Positions 12,431 to 23,587 of a DNA stretch of 64,000 bases are shown here, piece by piece. The position numbers were made by a program, and so were the translations under genes. The DNA comes from Molanna angustata (lineage: Eukaryota; Arthropoda; Insecta; Trichoptera; Molannidae), in assembly GCA_963576475.1 (NCBI GenBank), contig OY754974.1:11490904-11554903 (forward strand). Direction: 5' to 3'. The notes under the pieces are model-generated. The model saw nothing but the letters and a program-made list of their open reading frames with translations. It did not search any database and was not told where the DNA came from. The stretch's first letter is position 1, and each line of letters begins with the position of its first letter.

Positions 12431-13417
12431 TGTCCTATTCTGATTCGTTTCAGAATATGAAAACGTCTAAATCAAAGGGCGACCGTGGATAAAAGAATTT
12501 TATCCGCGACGTGGCCTACGACATTTCTAAATGAATTATTTGAATAATAGAAATATATATTTGACAGCTAGAATAATAGAAATATATATCTGACAGCTAG
12601 TTATATTATATTATACTCTCAGATATTTATAGTATAATGTAGAATACAATAATTATACGACATAAATGTAATCGAATAATGGAACATGATTTTGATTGAT
12701 TTTAATATATTCTTACAGAATATTGTTTCAGAACGATGACTTAGAAAGTAGACTTTGTACACATACCTATCTTTTATTTTTTCATTCAATAATAATTGTC
12801 AATATACTAATAGGTATATGTAATATCTATGTTTTGCAATTTGAAAGTTTGGAACACACACTTAAATATTTTTAGTTGTAGTACTTTGCTGATTTGTTTA
12901 ATAATCAATTGTTGTATGTATTTATTAATTTCTTAGTATTTTAAATTGCGAATGCAAACAAAGGTACATTTTATATTGTTTTTTTTATCTACTACCTACA
13001 TTTTTAAAAATATTTGTGTATAAACTTAATTAATTTCAATAGCATCAATATACATAATAACAGCAATAAGCATTATGGATATTTATATTTTTAAAGTAGC
13101 AGAATGAAATATAAAACACTATTAAATTTATCTACATGCTTCATTTTACCACTTACTAAATACCTACTTAAATGTTTCAAAATATAATAAAAAAATACTT
13201 TATACCTATTCAGTAAATCAAACATTTAATCTACCTAGGTGAAACGACAGCACTAAGTTCGATGTTGGTAAAAAGCGCGCGCAGGCCTGTATGTCGTAGG
13301 CCACGATCCGCGAGGTGTGACGTAATGAGTCCCGTATAAATTAATGCAGTCAACCTTTTGACATTTCTCATATACTTAAATTCAGACGGATAAATTTAGA
13401 CGAATCAGAATAGGACA
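12431..13417. mobile_element. Small MITE (about 183 bp) interrupted by a second element
   Basis: The ends read TGTCCTATTCTGATTCGT and its inverse ACGAATCAGAATAGGACA. Removing the inner insertion leaves about 183 bp, matching a second uninterrupted copy at 62953-63138 that shares GACATTTCTCATATAC and TCAGACGGATAAATTTA. Non-coding and probably non-autonomous. The target duplication is unclear by eye. Confidence 0.65.
12510..13305. mobile_element. Nested TIR element (796 bp) with 8-bp target duplication
   Basis: Terminal inverted repeats CGTGGCCTACGACAT / ATGTCGTAGGCCACG bound the insert, and ATCCGCGA occurs directly on both sides (12502-12509 and 13306-13313). The copy at 62953 lacks the insert and shows the unbroken target region, which supports the boundaries. 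An 8-bp duplication suits hAT, P or Merlin superfamilies; the termini fit no consensus I can name. AT-rich interior with no coding capacity, including a 29-bp direct repeat near 12543-12600. Confidence 0.7.
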
Positions 13418-13464
13418 TATTGCAAAAGAATTCTATAATCCGAAAATCAGCATAATATTATTGA

Positions 13465-13553
13465 CTAGCTGAGAAGCTTCGCTTCGCTCAGCTTCTAAGC
13501 TAGGGCTTGCAGCCGGCTTTTACCGCTGCGCTGTAAATGACCGCCTCCGGCGG
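13465..13553 (-). other. 3' terminal hairpin cluster of the left Helitron
   Basis: On the plus strand: CTAGCTGAGAAGC followed by its near-inverse GCTTCTAAGCTAG, then TTTTACCGCTGCGCTGTAAA and CCGCCTCCGGCGG. These nested stems sit where Helitrons carry the termination hairpin. The middle stem has one mismatch that is absent from the right copy (CGCGGTAAA there). Confidence 0.6.
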
Positions 13554-13900
13554 TCCATGGCACTGAGGGATCTGAAGGTACTGAACGGTCTGAAGGTACT
13601 GAACGATCTGAAGGTACTGAGGGGTCTGAAGTTACTAAAATGTCTGAAGGGATGAAAGATTCGGGAGGAAATGAAGAGGCATTGAAGGTACTGAGGGGTC
13701 TGAAGTTACTAAAATGTCTGAAGGGATGAAAGATTCGGGAGGAAATGAAGAGGCATTGACGGAACGGGAGGTACAGAAGGACCTGAAGGGACGGGAGACA
13801 CTGAAGAGACGGGTGGCACTGAGGGACAGGAGACATTAAAAGGACGGGAGGCACCGAAGGGACGGGAGACACTGAGGGACCATTTTTAATTATACAGGCT
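13548..13900 (-). repeat. Degenerate 15-18-bp tandem repeat near the Helitron 3' end
   Basis: On the element strand these are strongly pyrimidine-biased units of CCCTCAGTACCTTCAGA and TCCCGTCCCTTCAGTG type, including one roughly 76-bp exact duplication (ATTTCCTCCCGAATCTTTCA...). The 142-codon open frame across it is just the repeat read as Ser-Val-Pro-Ser-Asp, so I do not call it a gene. Confidence 0.8.
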
Positions 13901-14692
13901 ATACGAAGATTGCTGAGTTTCAACTAAATCAAACGCCTATAATCCGCAAAGTGGTTAAAAAGGTTGCAAACCCTATTGTAGAAGTCAAACGAAACTTCTC
14001 TTTTAGTTTCTTAATTTGCGTTTCACAAACCATGACACGGAGCAAGCTTTATTTTTCGCTGCTGTGTTTGTCGCCTCCGCACAAAAACGTTATTCTTATA
14101 AAATATTAATTTACAAAATAATAAATTGTTTAACTTTAGAAAGATTGATATTTTAAACTCCTTGTAAATAAGCATGTAATAAATATTAATATTTTTTCAT
14201 GCAACTCTCCAATAATAATTAGTACTTTAAATCCTGGCAACACCGTGGTTGACATTTGACTTGACGTTTGACAAATGACCGATAAATTATGTTTGCAAAC
14301 TCAACATGTAGTCTAAATCTAAACTAAATGATATTACTTAAATGTTTACACTTACTATTGTGTGTTATGTGTATTTAGATTGTATAATTTTTTATGCTTA
14401 AATAAGGATATTTGCCTTTTCAGTTAATTTAGCAAGCATTCGCAGACTCTTATTTTAACTGCAGACATTAAAGCGGTACTATAGTTTGGTTATGGACATT
14501 TTATATTTAATTCACCAGAATTTGATGTATTTCAGATTAGCATTACAGTAGCGAGATGTATTCTAAGTGCAATTTTTTTAATACTATAATTTATTTTGCC
14601 AACTGTAACCACTAAAATATAAAATCATGTATGTTCTCTTCGGTGATAATTTTTTTTTCTTGTTTATGTTTACCTCCGTTTCACGATGAAAC

Positions 14693-15888
14693 CATAGAAC
14701 ACACTAACTAAAGAACACAAGCCACCATACATACTTTGTACGCCAATACACATTACTGTCATCTATACTTGCGGTGTAAAAGCTTTGAGAAGGTTGGACC
14801 ACCCAGGCGGAATATTTTATTTATTTATTTGTTGTATTACATTACTCCTTTGCATATTCATCCTCCATAATGCTTGAATAACATATTTTTTTCAAGTTAT
14901 TCAAGCATTATGAAGAACAATACACAAAGGAGCAATGAATAATTAAATTAGGTAAAATTATTTAAGTAAAAAAAACATTATTTTTATTTTTTATTAGTAT
15001 TAAAAACAATATACATATGACGAAATACACAAATATATTAATACAATAATAACTTGTATAGTGAAAATAGAAAATATAATTAATTAGCTCAATTTAAAAC
15101 ACTTTCACTGTTGTTATTAAATAAAAATCCATCCATCGTAACAATGTTTCTATGTCAAATCCTTTGAGCTACACGAACCGACACTACAATAGCAATGGGA
15201 TTCTTTCTTCAAATTTTACATTGTCTTTTTTACACAACAAATAACACACTTATTTTATTTACTTCAGCGTGACGCAGTTCTTCATTTCAACATAAAATGA
15301 TCCATCCATCGTAAGAATGTGCTTCGATCGCGAATGGACGAAAAACGGAATTGTTTGTGTCAAATCCTTTGAGTTACACGAACCGACACTTTATTAGCAA
15401 TGGGATTGGGATTTTTTCTTCAAGTTTTCCATTTTTTAACACAATTCGATAAAATTTAACGACAGCAGCAATGACAACAAAGGTCAAACAAAAATGGCGA
15501 TTCATTTCCAACTGTTTTCAACGCGTTGAAAATATTGCCATATTATGAAATCTGTTCCCATAGTGCATTAGTAAAATTGTAATATAACATAATGATTTGA
15601 TGCTTTTAAATATTCATAAAACATAGAAGTATTCATTTTTTTATTTAAAAACTATTTCGAAAGTAAAAAATATGTTTTTTTAATACCAAACTATAACAAA
15701 TAATAATAACATATATAACATGGGAAAATTTTTAATTTTTTTTTACTAATGGTATCAACGATGAGTGCCGCCGGTGGCGCCATCTGAGAAGTGCGGTCCT
15801 GCCTAAAAAGTGGAAAAAAAGACAGACAGATATATGTCTATCTCAGTCTATCTGGCGTAAATTATTTGTTCTAGGCTTGCGGGCCCTG
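14693..15888. mobile_element. hAT-like insertion (1,196 bp) inside the left Helitron
   Basis: GATGAAAC occurs at 14685-14692 and again at 15889-15896, whereas the right Helitron has one copy at the equivalent site (41135-41142). That gives exact boundaries and an 8-bp target duplication. The insert starts CATAGAAC and ends GGGCCCTG, so both ends begin with CA as in hAT elements, but the inverted repeats are poor. It contains a hairpin (CATAATGCTTGAATAAC and its inverse, 14869-14916) and a diverged internal duplication (15125-15230 and 15298-15425, sharing TTTGAG-TACACGAACCGACACT). No transposase frame is seen, so it is non-autonomous. Confidence 0.7.
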
Positions 15889-16023
15889 GATGAAACTTTA
15901 TCTGTTACAGAAACATATTATATTATTATGTTATATTTTTCAACTTGCAACTGACAGTATAGCCAATCAGCGGAGACTTCTAATTGGCTGTTAAATTTTT
16001 ATATTAGATGTAATATATATGCT

Positions 16024-17005
16024 ACTAGTTGCATGTAACACATGAGATCCAACTGTCGATAGCGATAGTATGTATAGTTGAAGAATAAAAATCAAACTAT
16101 AAAACCATAAATCCAAATTATTGAAAATTTTAACACATGTTGGTATGTATGTCAATATAGGACAGTATGGAGGTCAGTCCTCTTTTCCTACCCGGAATAT
16201 GAAAACAGCATGATGGTTCTGTATGTATGTTTGGAGATTAAGTACCTATCAAACTATTAAGTCTTCTTACATATTGTGTATAGGCGACTGCCCTACAAAT
16301 TGTATGAAGCAATGTCGTCACTACATTCCATTTTTATAAAAATTGTTAAAAAAAGTTTGAGATGTGCTAATACTATGTTAATATTTTTTATAGAAAATTA
16401 AATTATCTAGTTGGGGTGTTTCGGCTTTTTTCGATATTTAAAAAAAAAATTAAAATATAAGCAGTTTAACTCATAAATTTATCATACAAAAAATATTTTT
16501 CTTAATAAAAAATGTTTGAGAAACCCTGGAATTTTTTTGAATAAACTGATTTGAGATTTTGTATTTTTCTATGCTTATACCAATTTTCAGCGTTTTAGCT
16601 TTTATGGTTTCTGAGATATATGGAAAAATAAACTAAAATTTCAAAAGTTGGTAACCCCTGACTGATACAAAAATTTACAATTATGAGTATAAAAGTTTAG
16701 TAGGCCTATAACTTTTAATATATACTGAAATTTTGGGCTCTGTAAATTGAGCGGATCAAAAGTTATAAGGGGACACACACACACACACGCACACACAGAC
16801 ACACGAAATGTTCTACTCCGAATTCTGAGTAAATCCGTGCATGGAACATATATGCTGCGAAGCCTCTAAGTTGGTGTTTTTTGACTTCAAAGTTGGAAAA
16901 GCCGTGAAAAAAGTAGACCTCTCCATACAATTCTCGCGTATTCTGGCTTGAAACATTGTCGATATGTTAAGAGAACAAAGTTCTCCTAAAGAAATCGACA
17001 GTTGG
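16024..17005 (+). mobile_element. Helentron/DINE-1-like element, copy B, carried inside the left Helitron
   Basis: ACTAGTTGCATGTAACAC start, subterminal TCCAACTGTCGAT, CA microsatellite at about 16774-16806, GAGAACAAAGTTCTC hairpin and terminal ATCGACAGTTGGA. Same plan as copy A with about 100 bp less, mainly in the microsatellite. The identical copy in the right Helitron shows it was aboard before the Helitron moved. Confidence 0.65.
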
Positions 17006-17157
17006 ATTAGTCTTCCAAAAATTTATAAACAAATAAATATAATAATTTTATTCTAAATTTAATACTTAAACTTTGTCGTATGTCTGTTGAATAACAAATG
17101 AGAACGTATGAGGCCGACTTAAAAATTATTTACCAGTTAAGACTAAAATCACTCTAA

Positions 17158-17497
17158 CGCGACGTCTTACGTAGGCGATTCAAGGCGAACGCGAAGCGGC
17201 GCGAAAATAACAATCAGTCCGTAACTATTGAAGTGTCCTGCGTTACCGACCGCGAGTAGGGTACGGTGTGACATGGCACGATGCGAAGCGAACGCGATCA
17301 ATTGGTTTGATATTTTCGCGCGAATTGGAAGCGGTGCCATAGTTTTTTTTGGTAAAGTATAATGTCAGAAGCACGATTCGCGTGCCCGTAGGACAGAGCC
17401 GCAGCGTCGCACCGCATCGCTTTGAATTCGCATATTATTCGCGTATCCGTTCGGATCGCTTCGCATTCGCTTTGAATCGCCTACGTAGGATGTCGCG
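17158..17497. mobile_element. PIF/Harbinger-type MITE (340 bp)
   Basis: Long imperfect terminal inverted repeats of about 40 bp (CGCGACGTCTTACGTAGGCG versus CGCGACATCCTACGTAGGCG) with TAA directly repeated on both sides (17155-17157, 17498-17500). A 3-bp TAA/TTA duplication is the PIF/Harbinger signature. The interior is unusually GC-rich, with many CGCG and TTCGC motifs, and is non-coding. The same MITE lies at 39534-39873. Confidence 0.75.
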
Positions 17498-17511
17498 TAA
17501 CTCAACAACAC

Positions 17512-17735
17512 ATGCTACCATTACTTGACTACGCTGACGTTGCCTACGCTGAGATTCAACTGAAGATCAACTTAACAAACTCGAACGGTTACAAAATGTC
17601 TGCATTCGATACGTGTTTGGACTCAGGAAGTTCGACCACGTATCCGAGAGCAGGCAACGACTGAACTGGTTAAAGATCCGTCACCGAAGAGATTCCCGTG
17701 TTCTTTCCCTTTATATATTTTGTATTTTTAATACT
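17512..17735 (+). pseudogene. LINE RT C-terminal remnant
   Basis: After one frameshift near 17566 the frame reads LERLQNVCIRYVFGLRKFDH and LNWLKIRHRRDSRVLSLY, the well-known R-x-QN-x2-R-x-IF-GL block of Jockey/CR1-type RT C-termini. It ends in ATTATTATTATTA, a LINE-like tail. The Harbinger MITE sits directly upstream. Confidence 0.6.
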
Positions 17736-18003
17736 ATAAAAGTCTTTAATTATTATTATTATTAGGTGATGTATGTATGTCGAGTATCGAGACGACAATG
17801 CGTATATGTCATAGGAAAATGTGGTGTTCGATTCAATATGGTTATATAGTTTTTATAGTTCGATTCAAGTTTTTTCAATTAAGTTTTTGACAAAGATATA
17901 CATTGTTAAAGATATGGAGAAAACTTACCATGTTAATAAGTTTTGTTGAATTTGATAGTAATATATTTTTATCGGATACCTACCTGGATATTAACAAAAC
18001 ACG

Positions 18004-18240
18004 ATGAAAACAGAGTGGATGCCTTTGAAAGAAAAATCTTATGCAGAATATACCTATGTACCTATTAACGACTGTCAAACATGGCGTAAAAGATATATAT
18101 CACCGAGTTTTATGATCTTTACCAGGACTTCAGCATAGTCAAGAGCCATGGGGCAGCAGAACTGGAAGGTGGCAGCCAACGATAGAACAGTATGGAGAAG
18201 ATTCTTGGACACAGATAGGACCCATCAAGAGTTGTGACGC
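18004..18240 (+). pseudogene. LINE C-terminal remnant (second lineage)
   Basis: The frame contains AFERKILCRIY, TWRKRYI and DRTVWRRFLDTDRTHQEL ending at a stop, a C-terminus shared by many insect LINE proteins (FERK-x-LR-x-I, then WR-x-RYN). It is carried by both Helitron copies (38791-39027 on the right). Confidence 0.5.
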
Positions 18241-18390
18241 TAAGAATAATGATATTTTTATGTGAATAAATTAATTGATTGTTGGCAATTATTTAATTTT
18301 ATTTTCTTAAATTTATCTTCATAAATTTGAAAGTAAAATAATTTGTTAATTAAATGAAACATACAGAAATGTTTTGAAAATATAGATTTC

Positions 18391-18741
18391 TTCTTCCTTG
18401 CCTCTTCCCAGTTCATCTGGAGCGGCCCTTCTGGTACGACCTTTCCTTTCTTGCCCTTCGGAGACCTTTCCATCTTGCGTCATTTCTCTGGTTAGTTGCT
18501 CCTCCCTCAACTCCTTAATATTTGTCCACCAGGTGGCCTATGTACGGCCTCTATTTCTGGACTGAGTGCGTATATCCTGTGTGAGTTTAACTATATGATC
18601 CTCATTTCGTCTGGTAATGTGTCCGTACCATCGGTGTCTGGCCTTTAGTTTCTCCGGAATAGAGGCGACTCCAAGACTACCTCGGACGTATTCATTTCTA
18701 ATTCGATCCTCCTTTGTAACACACCTAACTCTATCACTCAT
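18391..18741 (-). pseudogene. RTE-like LINE C-terminal remnant
   Basis: The minus-strand frame reads DRIRNEYVRGSLGVASIPEK, then RWYGHITRRNEDH and a stop, followed in another frame by TWWTNIKELREEQLTREM. The RWYGH-x-RR-x-D block is typical of endonuclease/RT LINE C-termini. Same sequence at 38290-38640. Confidence 0.55.
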
Positions 18742-18785
18742 AATAATAACTCATAATTCTTTAGTGGTTCCTAAAAATTTTATTT

Positions 18786-19201
18786 GAAAGCAAGCATTAC
18801 ATACATACCTTCACGCCATGTCCCTCGCGGGGTAGGCAGAGAGAACCAAACGCTACTTATTTCTATCTTGACACACATTCATCGCCTCGTCGACATTCAT
18901 ACATTGTCCTATACATATTCATTTGTTGTTCATGCTTCTGACATCTCCGCCTTTCAAAATAGCGTTCCCATGGATATGCCATCCCTTACTTGGGCGGCCC
19001 CGACCTCTCATTCGATTCCTGTCGCAAAGTATATTTTCTTCGTCAGGCGTTCCTCATTCATTCTGCCCATGTGTCTAAACCATCTCAATGTATTCACTTA
19101 AATTCTATTAATGACATCTTTCTTTATCTTACATTCTTTCCTTATGTCCTCATTTCTGACCCTCTCATACATCGTCATATCTTCTAACATGACTCTTAAA
19201 A
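18786..19201 (-). pseudogene. LINE C-terminal remnant with TATG tail
   Basis: The minus strand gives MYERVRNEDIRKECKIKKD and LRWFRHMGRMNEERLTKKIY broken by stops, and ends TACCCCGCGAGGGACATGGC...GGTATGTATGT. The same family occurs at 43050-43441 and, weakly, at 62200-62440. Plus-strand open frames here are shadows. Confidence 0.6.
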
Positions 19202-19589
19202 TACTTAATTCTATAATGGCATGCATTTATAGAATTACCTGTTAATAATGTATAAAGAGGCTCTGGAGGATATCTATTGCAGGTATGTGTACTATTCCAT
19301 TGTTACAACACATTCCTGGGTTTTCTCCCTTCCATTTCAAATCACCACAATATGTACAAATTATAGACATTCTACCAAAAGTTGATACTGGCTCAGAAAT
19401 AAATTGCAACTATAGGTTAATATCTATATTGCAACTATAGGAAAAAGCAGAATTTTCCTTTTGTTCCATGATTCATGTTTTAATGCCACATCTGTTATTT
19501 TACATACAAAAAAAATAGTGTTTGGCGATATTGTTAAGCGTTTTCAATTTGACTCAGGGGCCTTATGACTTGAAGACTTAGAGGCTGTT

Positions 19590-19928
19590 TTATACTTTTA
19601 ATGCTGCTAAGATGGCGCATTCAAGTGCAGTAATTTCTATTACTTCAACGTCTTGCATATTCATCTGATCTATTATCATTAAATTATCACGACTCCCTAC
19701 CTCTATCCAATTACTTGAAGACTGAAAATCTGTACTTCCTCTTTCTTGCTGCAGAAATTGTAATACCCTATACGCCGTCATTTGTAATCTACTGGCTTCA
19801 CATCTCCTTTCTTGCTGTTCTTTAGATTCGTTTGCCCTAAGTGCAACCATTCGCAACATGTTATTTTCATGTGCCATTCCTTCTGCACTCTTTAACCTAC
19901 TCCTAGAAGAATGACATAACCTGTACAC
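19590..19928 (-). CDS. 112-aa ORF of the left Helitron, possible helicase N-terminal remnant
   Basis: The frame contains LRANESKEQQERRCEASRL and then LQMTAYRVLQFLQQERG. The Arg/Glu/Gln-rich RANES-x-EQ-x-RR-x-EA pattern resembles heptad-like repeats found N-terminal in many Helitron Rep/helicase proteins, which is a family impression, not a domain match. A good splice acceptor (TTTCGGTGTACAG) precedes the frame, so it may be an exon. The start shown is not an ATG; the first internal Met is about 18 codons in. The identical ORF is intact at 37103-37441. Function unknown. Confidence 0.35.
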   Translation of the reverse strand: MYRLCHSSRSRLKSAEGMAHENNMLRMVALRANESKEQQERRCEASRLQMTAYRVLQFLQQERGSTDFQSSSNWIEVGSRDNLMIIDQMNMQDVEVIEITALECAILAALKV

Positions 19929-20112
19929 CGAAATACAATAATCACCAACTCATTTATGAAAATATCTTTAAACAAATACCTACGTTCTTTCCATATGTGG
20001 ATGTTGATTTAAAATTTACCTAAATTCATCGAGAATTGAAATTTCAACTTACATTTTTTTGTAACTATATAGGCTAAAATTTGATTCTGAAAGAAAATAA
20101 AATATAAAGTTA

Positions 20113-20295
20113 TTAAATATTGGAAAATAAACTAAATCTATAAAATATAAAGTAGGTAACTTTCGAATATTTGACAGCTGAAAGAATGGTGGAACAACGC
20201 GAGGAAAGCAAATCTGACCCACAATGCAAAAGGGACCATTTGTTCAACGTGAATTGCTCACTCTCCCTGTGTCGGATTTTATTACTTCGTGCCAT
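20113..20295 (-). CDS. Small hypothetical ORF at the Helitron 5' end (60 aa)
   Basis: It starts with an ATG (MARSNKIRHRESEQFTLNKW) about 400 bp inside the 5' terminus and is intact in both Helitron copies (36736-36918). It could be a first exon leading to the 112-aa frame, but I see no convincing donor. The hydrophobic, AT-encoded second half argues against a real protein. Confidence 0.2.
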   Translation of the reverse strand: MARSNKIRHRESEQFTLNKWSLLHCGSDLLSSRCSTILSAVKYSKVTYFIFYRFSLFSNI

Positions 20296-20701
20296 TTGAG
20301 GTCTAATTACGATAGGGACGCATATATCAGAATGTTGGTATTTTTGTCATCTTCAGGGTAAATTCACATATATCAATTTTGGCGACTCGGCGAGTAAAGC
20401 ATAAAAGCATTATATAATTCTTATTATATAACATTTAAACTAACTTTCTTTTGAAAATAATAAAAAAAACATATCAGCTTGTGAGGCTTTGTGTTTTTAT
20501 ACTGTTTCAAATGTAATATTATAAAAATGTAATATTGTAAGTTTTTTACTCTACTGTAAAATTGCCGATATCCACATAGAAAGATTTCAAACGAATGTAA
20601 GAACAGGCAGCCTTGGGCAGACTGACATGAATATAGTCGTGCACAAACATTCGCAAATCCAGAACGACAATCTTACCAGGTCTACTTTATTTATATGCAG
20701 A

Positions 20702-20902
20702 TGCAGATTATTTTTTCACAATTAATTGTTTTATATAAGTAAAACAATTAATTCGTTTTGAACTCAAAGTTTTGTTAAGTCTGTAATCAATCTTAATATT
20801 ATCTTAATCATCCTCATGATTAGCCCTGCAACAACCAGCATAATCTTATTGGTAATAATATTTATAGAGATTTATTTATTTTCATTTTGGCACATGATAT
20901 TT
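20702..20902. other. Short non-coding gap
   Basis: Nothing recognisable. Confidence 0.5.
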
Positions 20903-21587
20903 TGGGGTTAAAGGTATTTGTAGTATGTAGAGCTTGCTAAAGTGCCAGAGTGGTCACTTGGTTAGAAGCGATTGCATACCAGCCGGAGCTGATATACACG
21001 CCTGTAATTGAGGTGGTAAGGTCGGTCAGTTGGACGTGTAGGTATTACCTGTTTGTCCGCCTTTAGCTACATACAACCCAAACGATATCTCACCCGCTTG
21101 GTTCGAACCTGGAGGCCGTCTGTTCGGAGAGTCCCGACAGCTGAGCCACAGATTCATCGGCCAAGCAACTGCGATATCGTATACAATAGATTAAATATTA
21201 CTATTAAATATTACTCAGGTAGAAATGGTTGACAGATTGAAAGATGTAACAGGAAATTGAACTTACTCTTTTATTGATCAAGTTGATGCTTACAATTGGT
21301 GCTTATTAATATTACTTGGTACAGAAAATGTTGAATTATTATTTAATGATTATAAATGTAAATTTGGAACGCGGACGATTTGAACGACGACGAGCGGTCG
21401 GGCAGCGTGATGCCTAGCCTCGAGATCTGGATAAGCGGAATGCCTGGGAGCTCTGTGTTACTCCTTATATAGGGGTCGCGCTGTGGATACGGCGCAGGGC
21501 AAGATGGCGCCTGCCGACGTAACTCAGCTTCGCGGCACAATCGGAGGTTGCGCCACAGACCCCGCTGGCAGTCTCTAAGACGAAACA
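20903..21587 (-). mobile_element. LTR of a third LTR-retrotransposon family, copy 1 (probable 3' LTR)
   Basis: On the minus strand the segment runs from TGTTTCGTCTTAGAGAC to TTTAACCCCA. It carries a TATA box (CCTATATAAGGAG, near 21470), a GC-rich leader with an open frame (CQRGLWRNLRL..., a shadow), and AATAAAAG near 21270 as polyadenylation signal. Upstream, a GAGGAGGGG purine tract fits a 3' polypurine tract, so this looks like a 3' LTR. The exact 5' boundary is uncertain, because copy 3 stops earlier, at TGTGGCGCAACC. Confidence 0.6.
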
Positions 21588-22990
21588 CGACCCCTCCTCG
21601 AAGTTCAAAGTCCTTACATTGCGTTCTGTGAAAGAAAAAAAAAATTTAAAGCATTTGATTTGTTTTGTTATTTTGTATAGGGTTTTCTTTTAAACCGCTA
21701 TGTACATGTTATGTAATGAATTTCTATATGAAAAGTAGTCTTTTCTAATACACAGTAATGTAATTATTTAAATACAACTTAATCTATACATACATAAAGT
21801 TAATCATATTATAAGTATAAATTTGTTTTAGTACATTTGTATGAAGTTACTTATCTTTTAAAAATATCTGCTGCTGGTATGATTTGCTGCTCTTGTGATG
21901 GCGTGTGGTTGCTCTGCTATTGAGGTGAATGGAGGAGTGTCGTCCTGCGTGTGCTGGCTGGACATCCTTATGTGTTCCTCGTGTGTATGGTCCTCAGTTT
22001 GGAATGTATGAAGTTCCAGGTGTCCTCAATGTGTTGAGATTGACTGGGATGAAGTGCAGATTGAATGCAGAAGTTGCAGATTCTATTGTAGATTGATGCT
22101 CTCTTCGATGGTGATATGTTTGATGTCTCAAAATTTTTGTAGCTTGCCGAGTATACATCAGTGCGTGCGTATGTGTGCATGTAGATAAATATATAAATAA
22201 ATATATTTTCGACAGCTGCCTGCGTGTGCCAGCATGTGGCGAAGCACGAGGGTGTCTTGTGGTTTTCGGCGTGTCGTGCGTGACAGCTTTGGATGTGGCG
22301 ATATCCAGTTTAGCCTATAGGTTTTGCGGTGCGCCATGTTGACGGCTTTGAAGTGCATGGGACTTCAGTGTAACCTGTGGTATATTGTGGTGCGTCCATG
22401 TGGCTGATGGAGCGACCTTAAGTATGTTACTGTAGCTTCCAAGCGTGTGCCAGCAGTGGGGCGAAAACACGAAGGAGTTAGTAACGTGAATGATGAGCAG
22501 CTTCCTGTCGTGTGTCAGAAGGAGCGTCGTCCTTGGCTGACGAGTCCACGAAGGATGGGACCAGGTCCCAACAAAATCCGTCCTCGTTCAATGCTCTTCT
22601 AGGCGATGATACGTGGGGAGTTTTTGTGTGCCCGTAGTGTAGAATGTAGTGTGCGCACGATGATTGTTTGACATCCAGTTGATGGAGTGGTAGGCAAGTA
22701 TTGAGTAGCAGTAGGTACTGATAAGCAGGAGCGTTTCTTAATTTGCTGGGATGTAGTCGTCAGCGATGGTTGGAATTGGCATGTGATTCCAGTGCTCCGG
22801 TATGAAGAGGCGAAATGATCTGCTGCGATGATTATGTCGGTTGAAGTTGGTGATAGCATTGTCCTTTGATGATGAACATTGTTGTCCGTTGATGCTGAAT
22901 GCGGGGTCAGCTAGTTGCTGTTTGAAGTCGTCCTGATGACGATGATGATGCAGTGGTTCATCATAAATAATTTCTTCTAGGTAGTTCCTC
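21588..22990 (-). other. Possible internal 3' region of the copy-1 LTR element, unrecognised
   Basis: 1.4 kb ending in the purine tract next to the LTR. From about 21860 to 22950 the base composition is clearly more GC-rich, with minus-strand frames at 21968-22180, 22158-22358 and 22599-22859 that show no motif I recognise. It could be the degraded end of the internal region or unrelated DNA. No RT or integrase motif is visible. Confidence 0.35.
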
Positions 22991-23587
22991 TAGGTAGTGA
23001 TGAAGCTGTTGATGCTCAATTTTAAATTTTAAAATTATACAATAAAATTATACAATAGAATTATACAATGTAATGTTTGTACTTGCGATGATTGATAGGT
23101 ATAAAATGTTTTTTATAATTTGCAAGTTCCATTTGATTATAAGTATTTATAAGTATTATAAGTTCCATTTGATTTGATTTATAAGTATGTTTTTACTCGT
23201 TGCTGAAGTATTATATTATAATGCCATATAATGTTATTTGTTTGTTTCGTATTGTATTGTACAATGTTTTTTTTTAAATTTAATATACGAGTATGTTTAT
23301 AATACTTATTATTATTATGTATGCCATGTTTCAATGTTTTATAATTTTAATGTTTTATAATACTTTTTGTAGTATTACATCTAAAGTAATAAAGCAATCA
23401 ATATGTTAGTGTGTGTGTGTGTGTGTGTTTGTCTCACGCCTTTTGAAAAACCAAGAGCATCTAAAAATCTAATTTATGTGCGAACGTGTACCAGTATACC
23501 TGATGCAGTGTCACGCTAAAAATAATGCGATTAAAATGCTGAATTTTATAGATATTTCAATAATTATTTTTTTCATACAAAATTTTC
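22991..23587. other. AT-rich non-coding stretch with small repeats
   Basis: It contains AAAATTATACAATA triplication near 23035-23070, duplicated AAGTTCCATTTGATT near 23125-23175, and a (GT)n run at about 23410-23430. Confidence 0.5.

Larger units (their letters stand above)
13465..20701 (-). mobile_element. Helitron-like element, left copy (7,237 bp, including a 1,196-bp insertion)
   Basis: On the minus strand the element begins TCTGCATATAAATAAAG after an A and ends in CTAG before a T, the A^TC...CTAG^T termini known for Helitrons. An AGAAGC...GCTTCT stem lies shortly before CTAG, and further GC-rich hairpins lie within 100 bp. The copy at 36330-42362 has the same ends and, without the insertion, the same 6,033-bp length. 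Flanking DNA differs at the two sites and there is no target duplication, again as for Helitrons. No full Rep/helicase is encoded; cargo includes LINE fragments, a Harbinger-type MITE and a Helentron-like copy. Confidence 0.75.

Noticed and set aside
13495..13923. 142-codon Ser/Pro-rich frame (also 41904-42332)
   Set aside because: It is the tandem repeat and terminal hairpins translated; no start context and no family.
18784..19187. Plus-strand frames of 105 and 65 codons
   Set aside because: They are antisense to a recognisable LINE C-terminal remnant.
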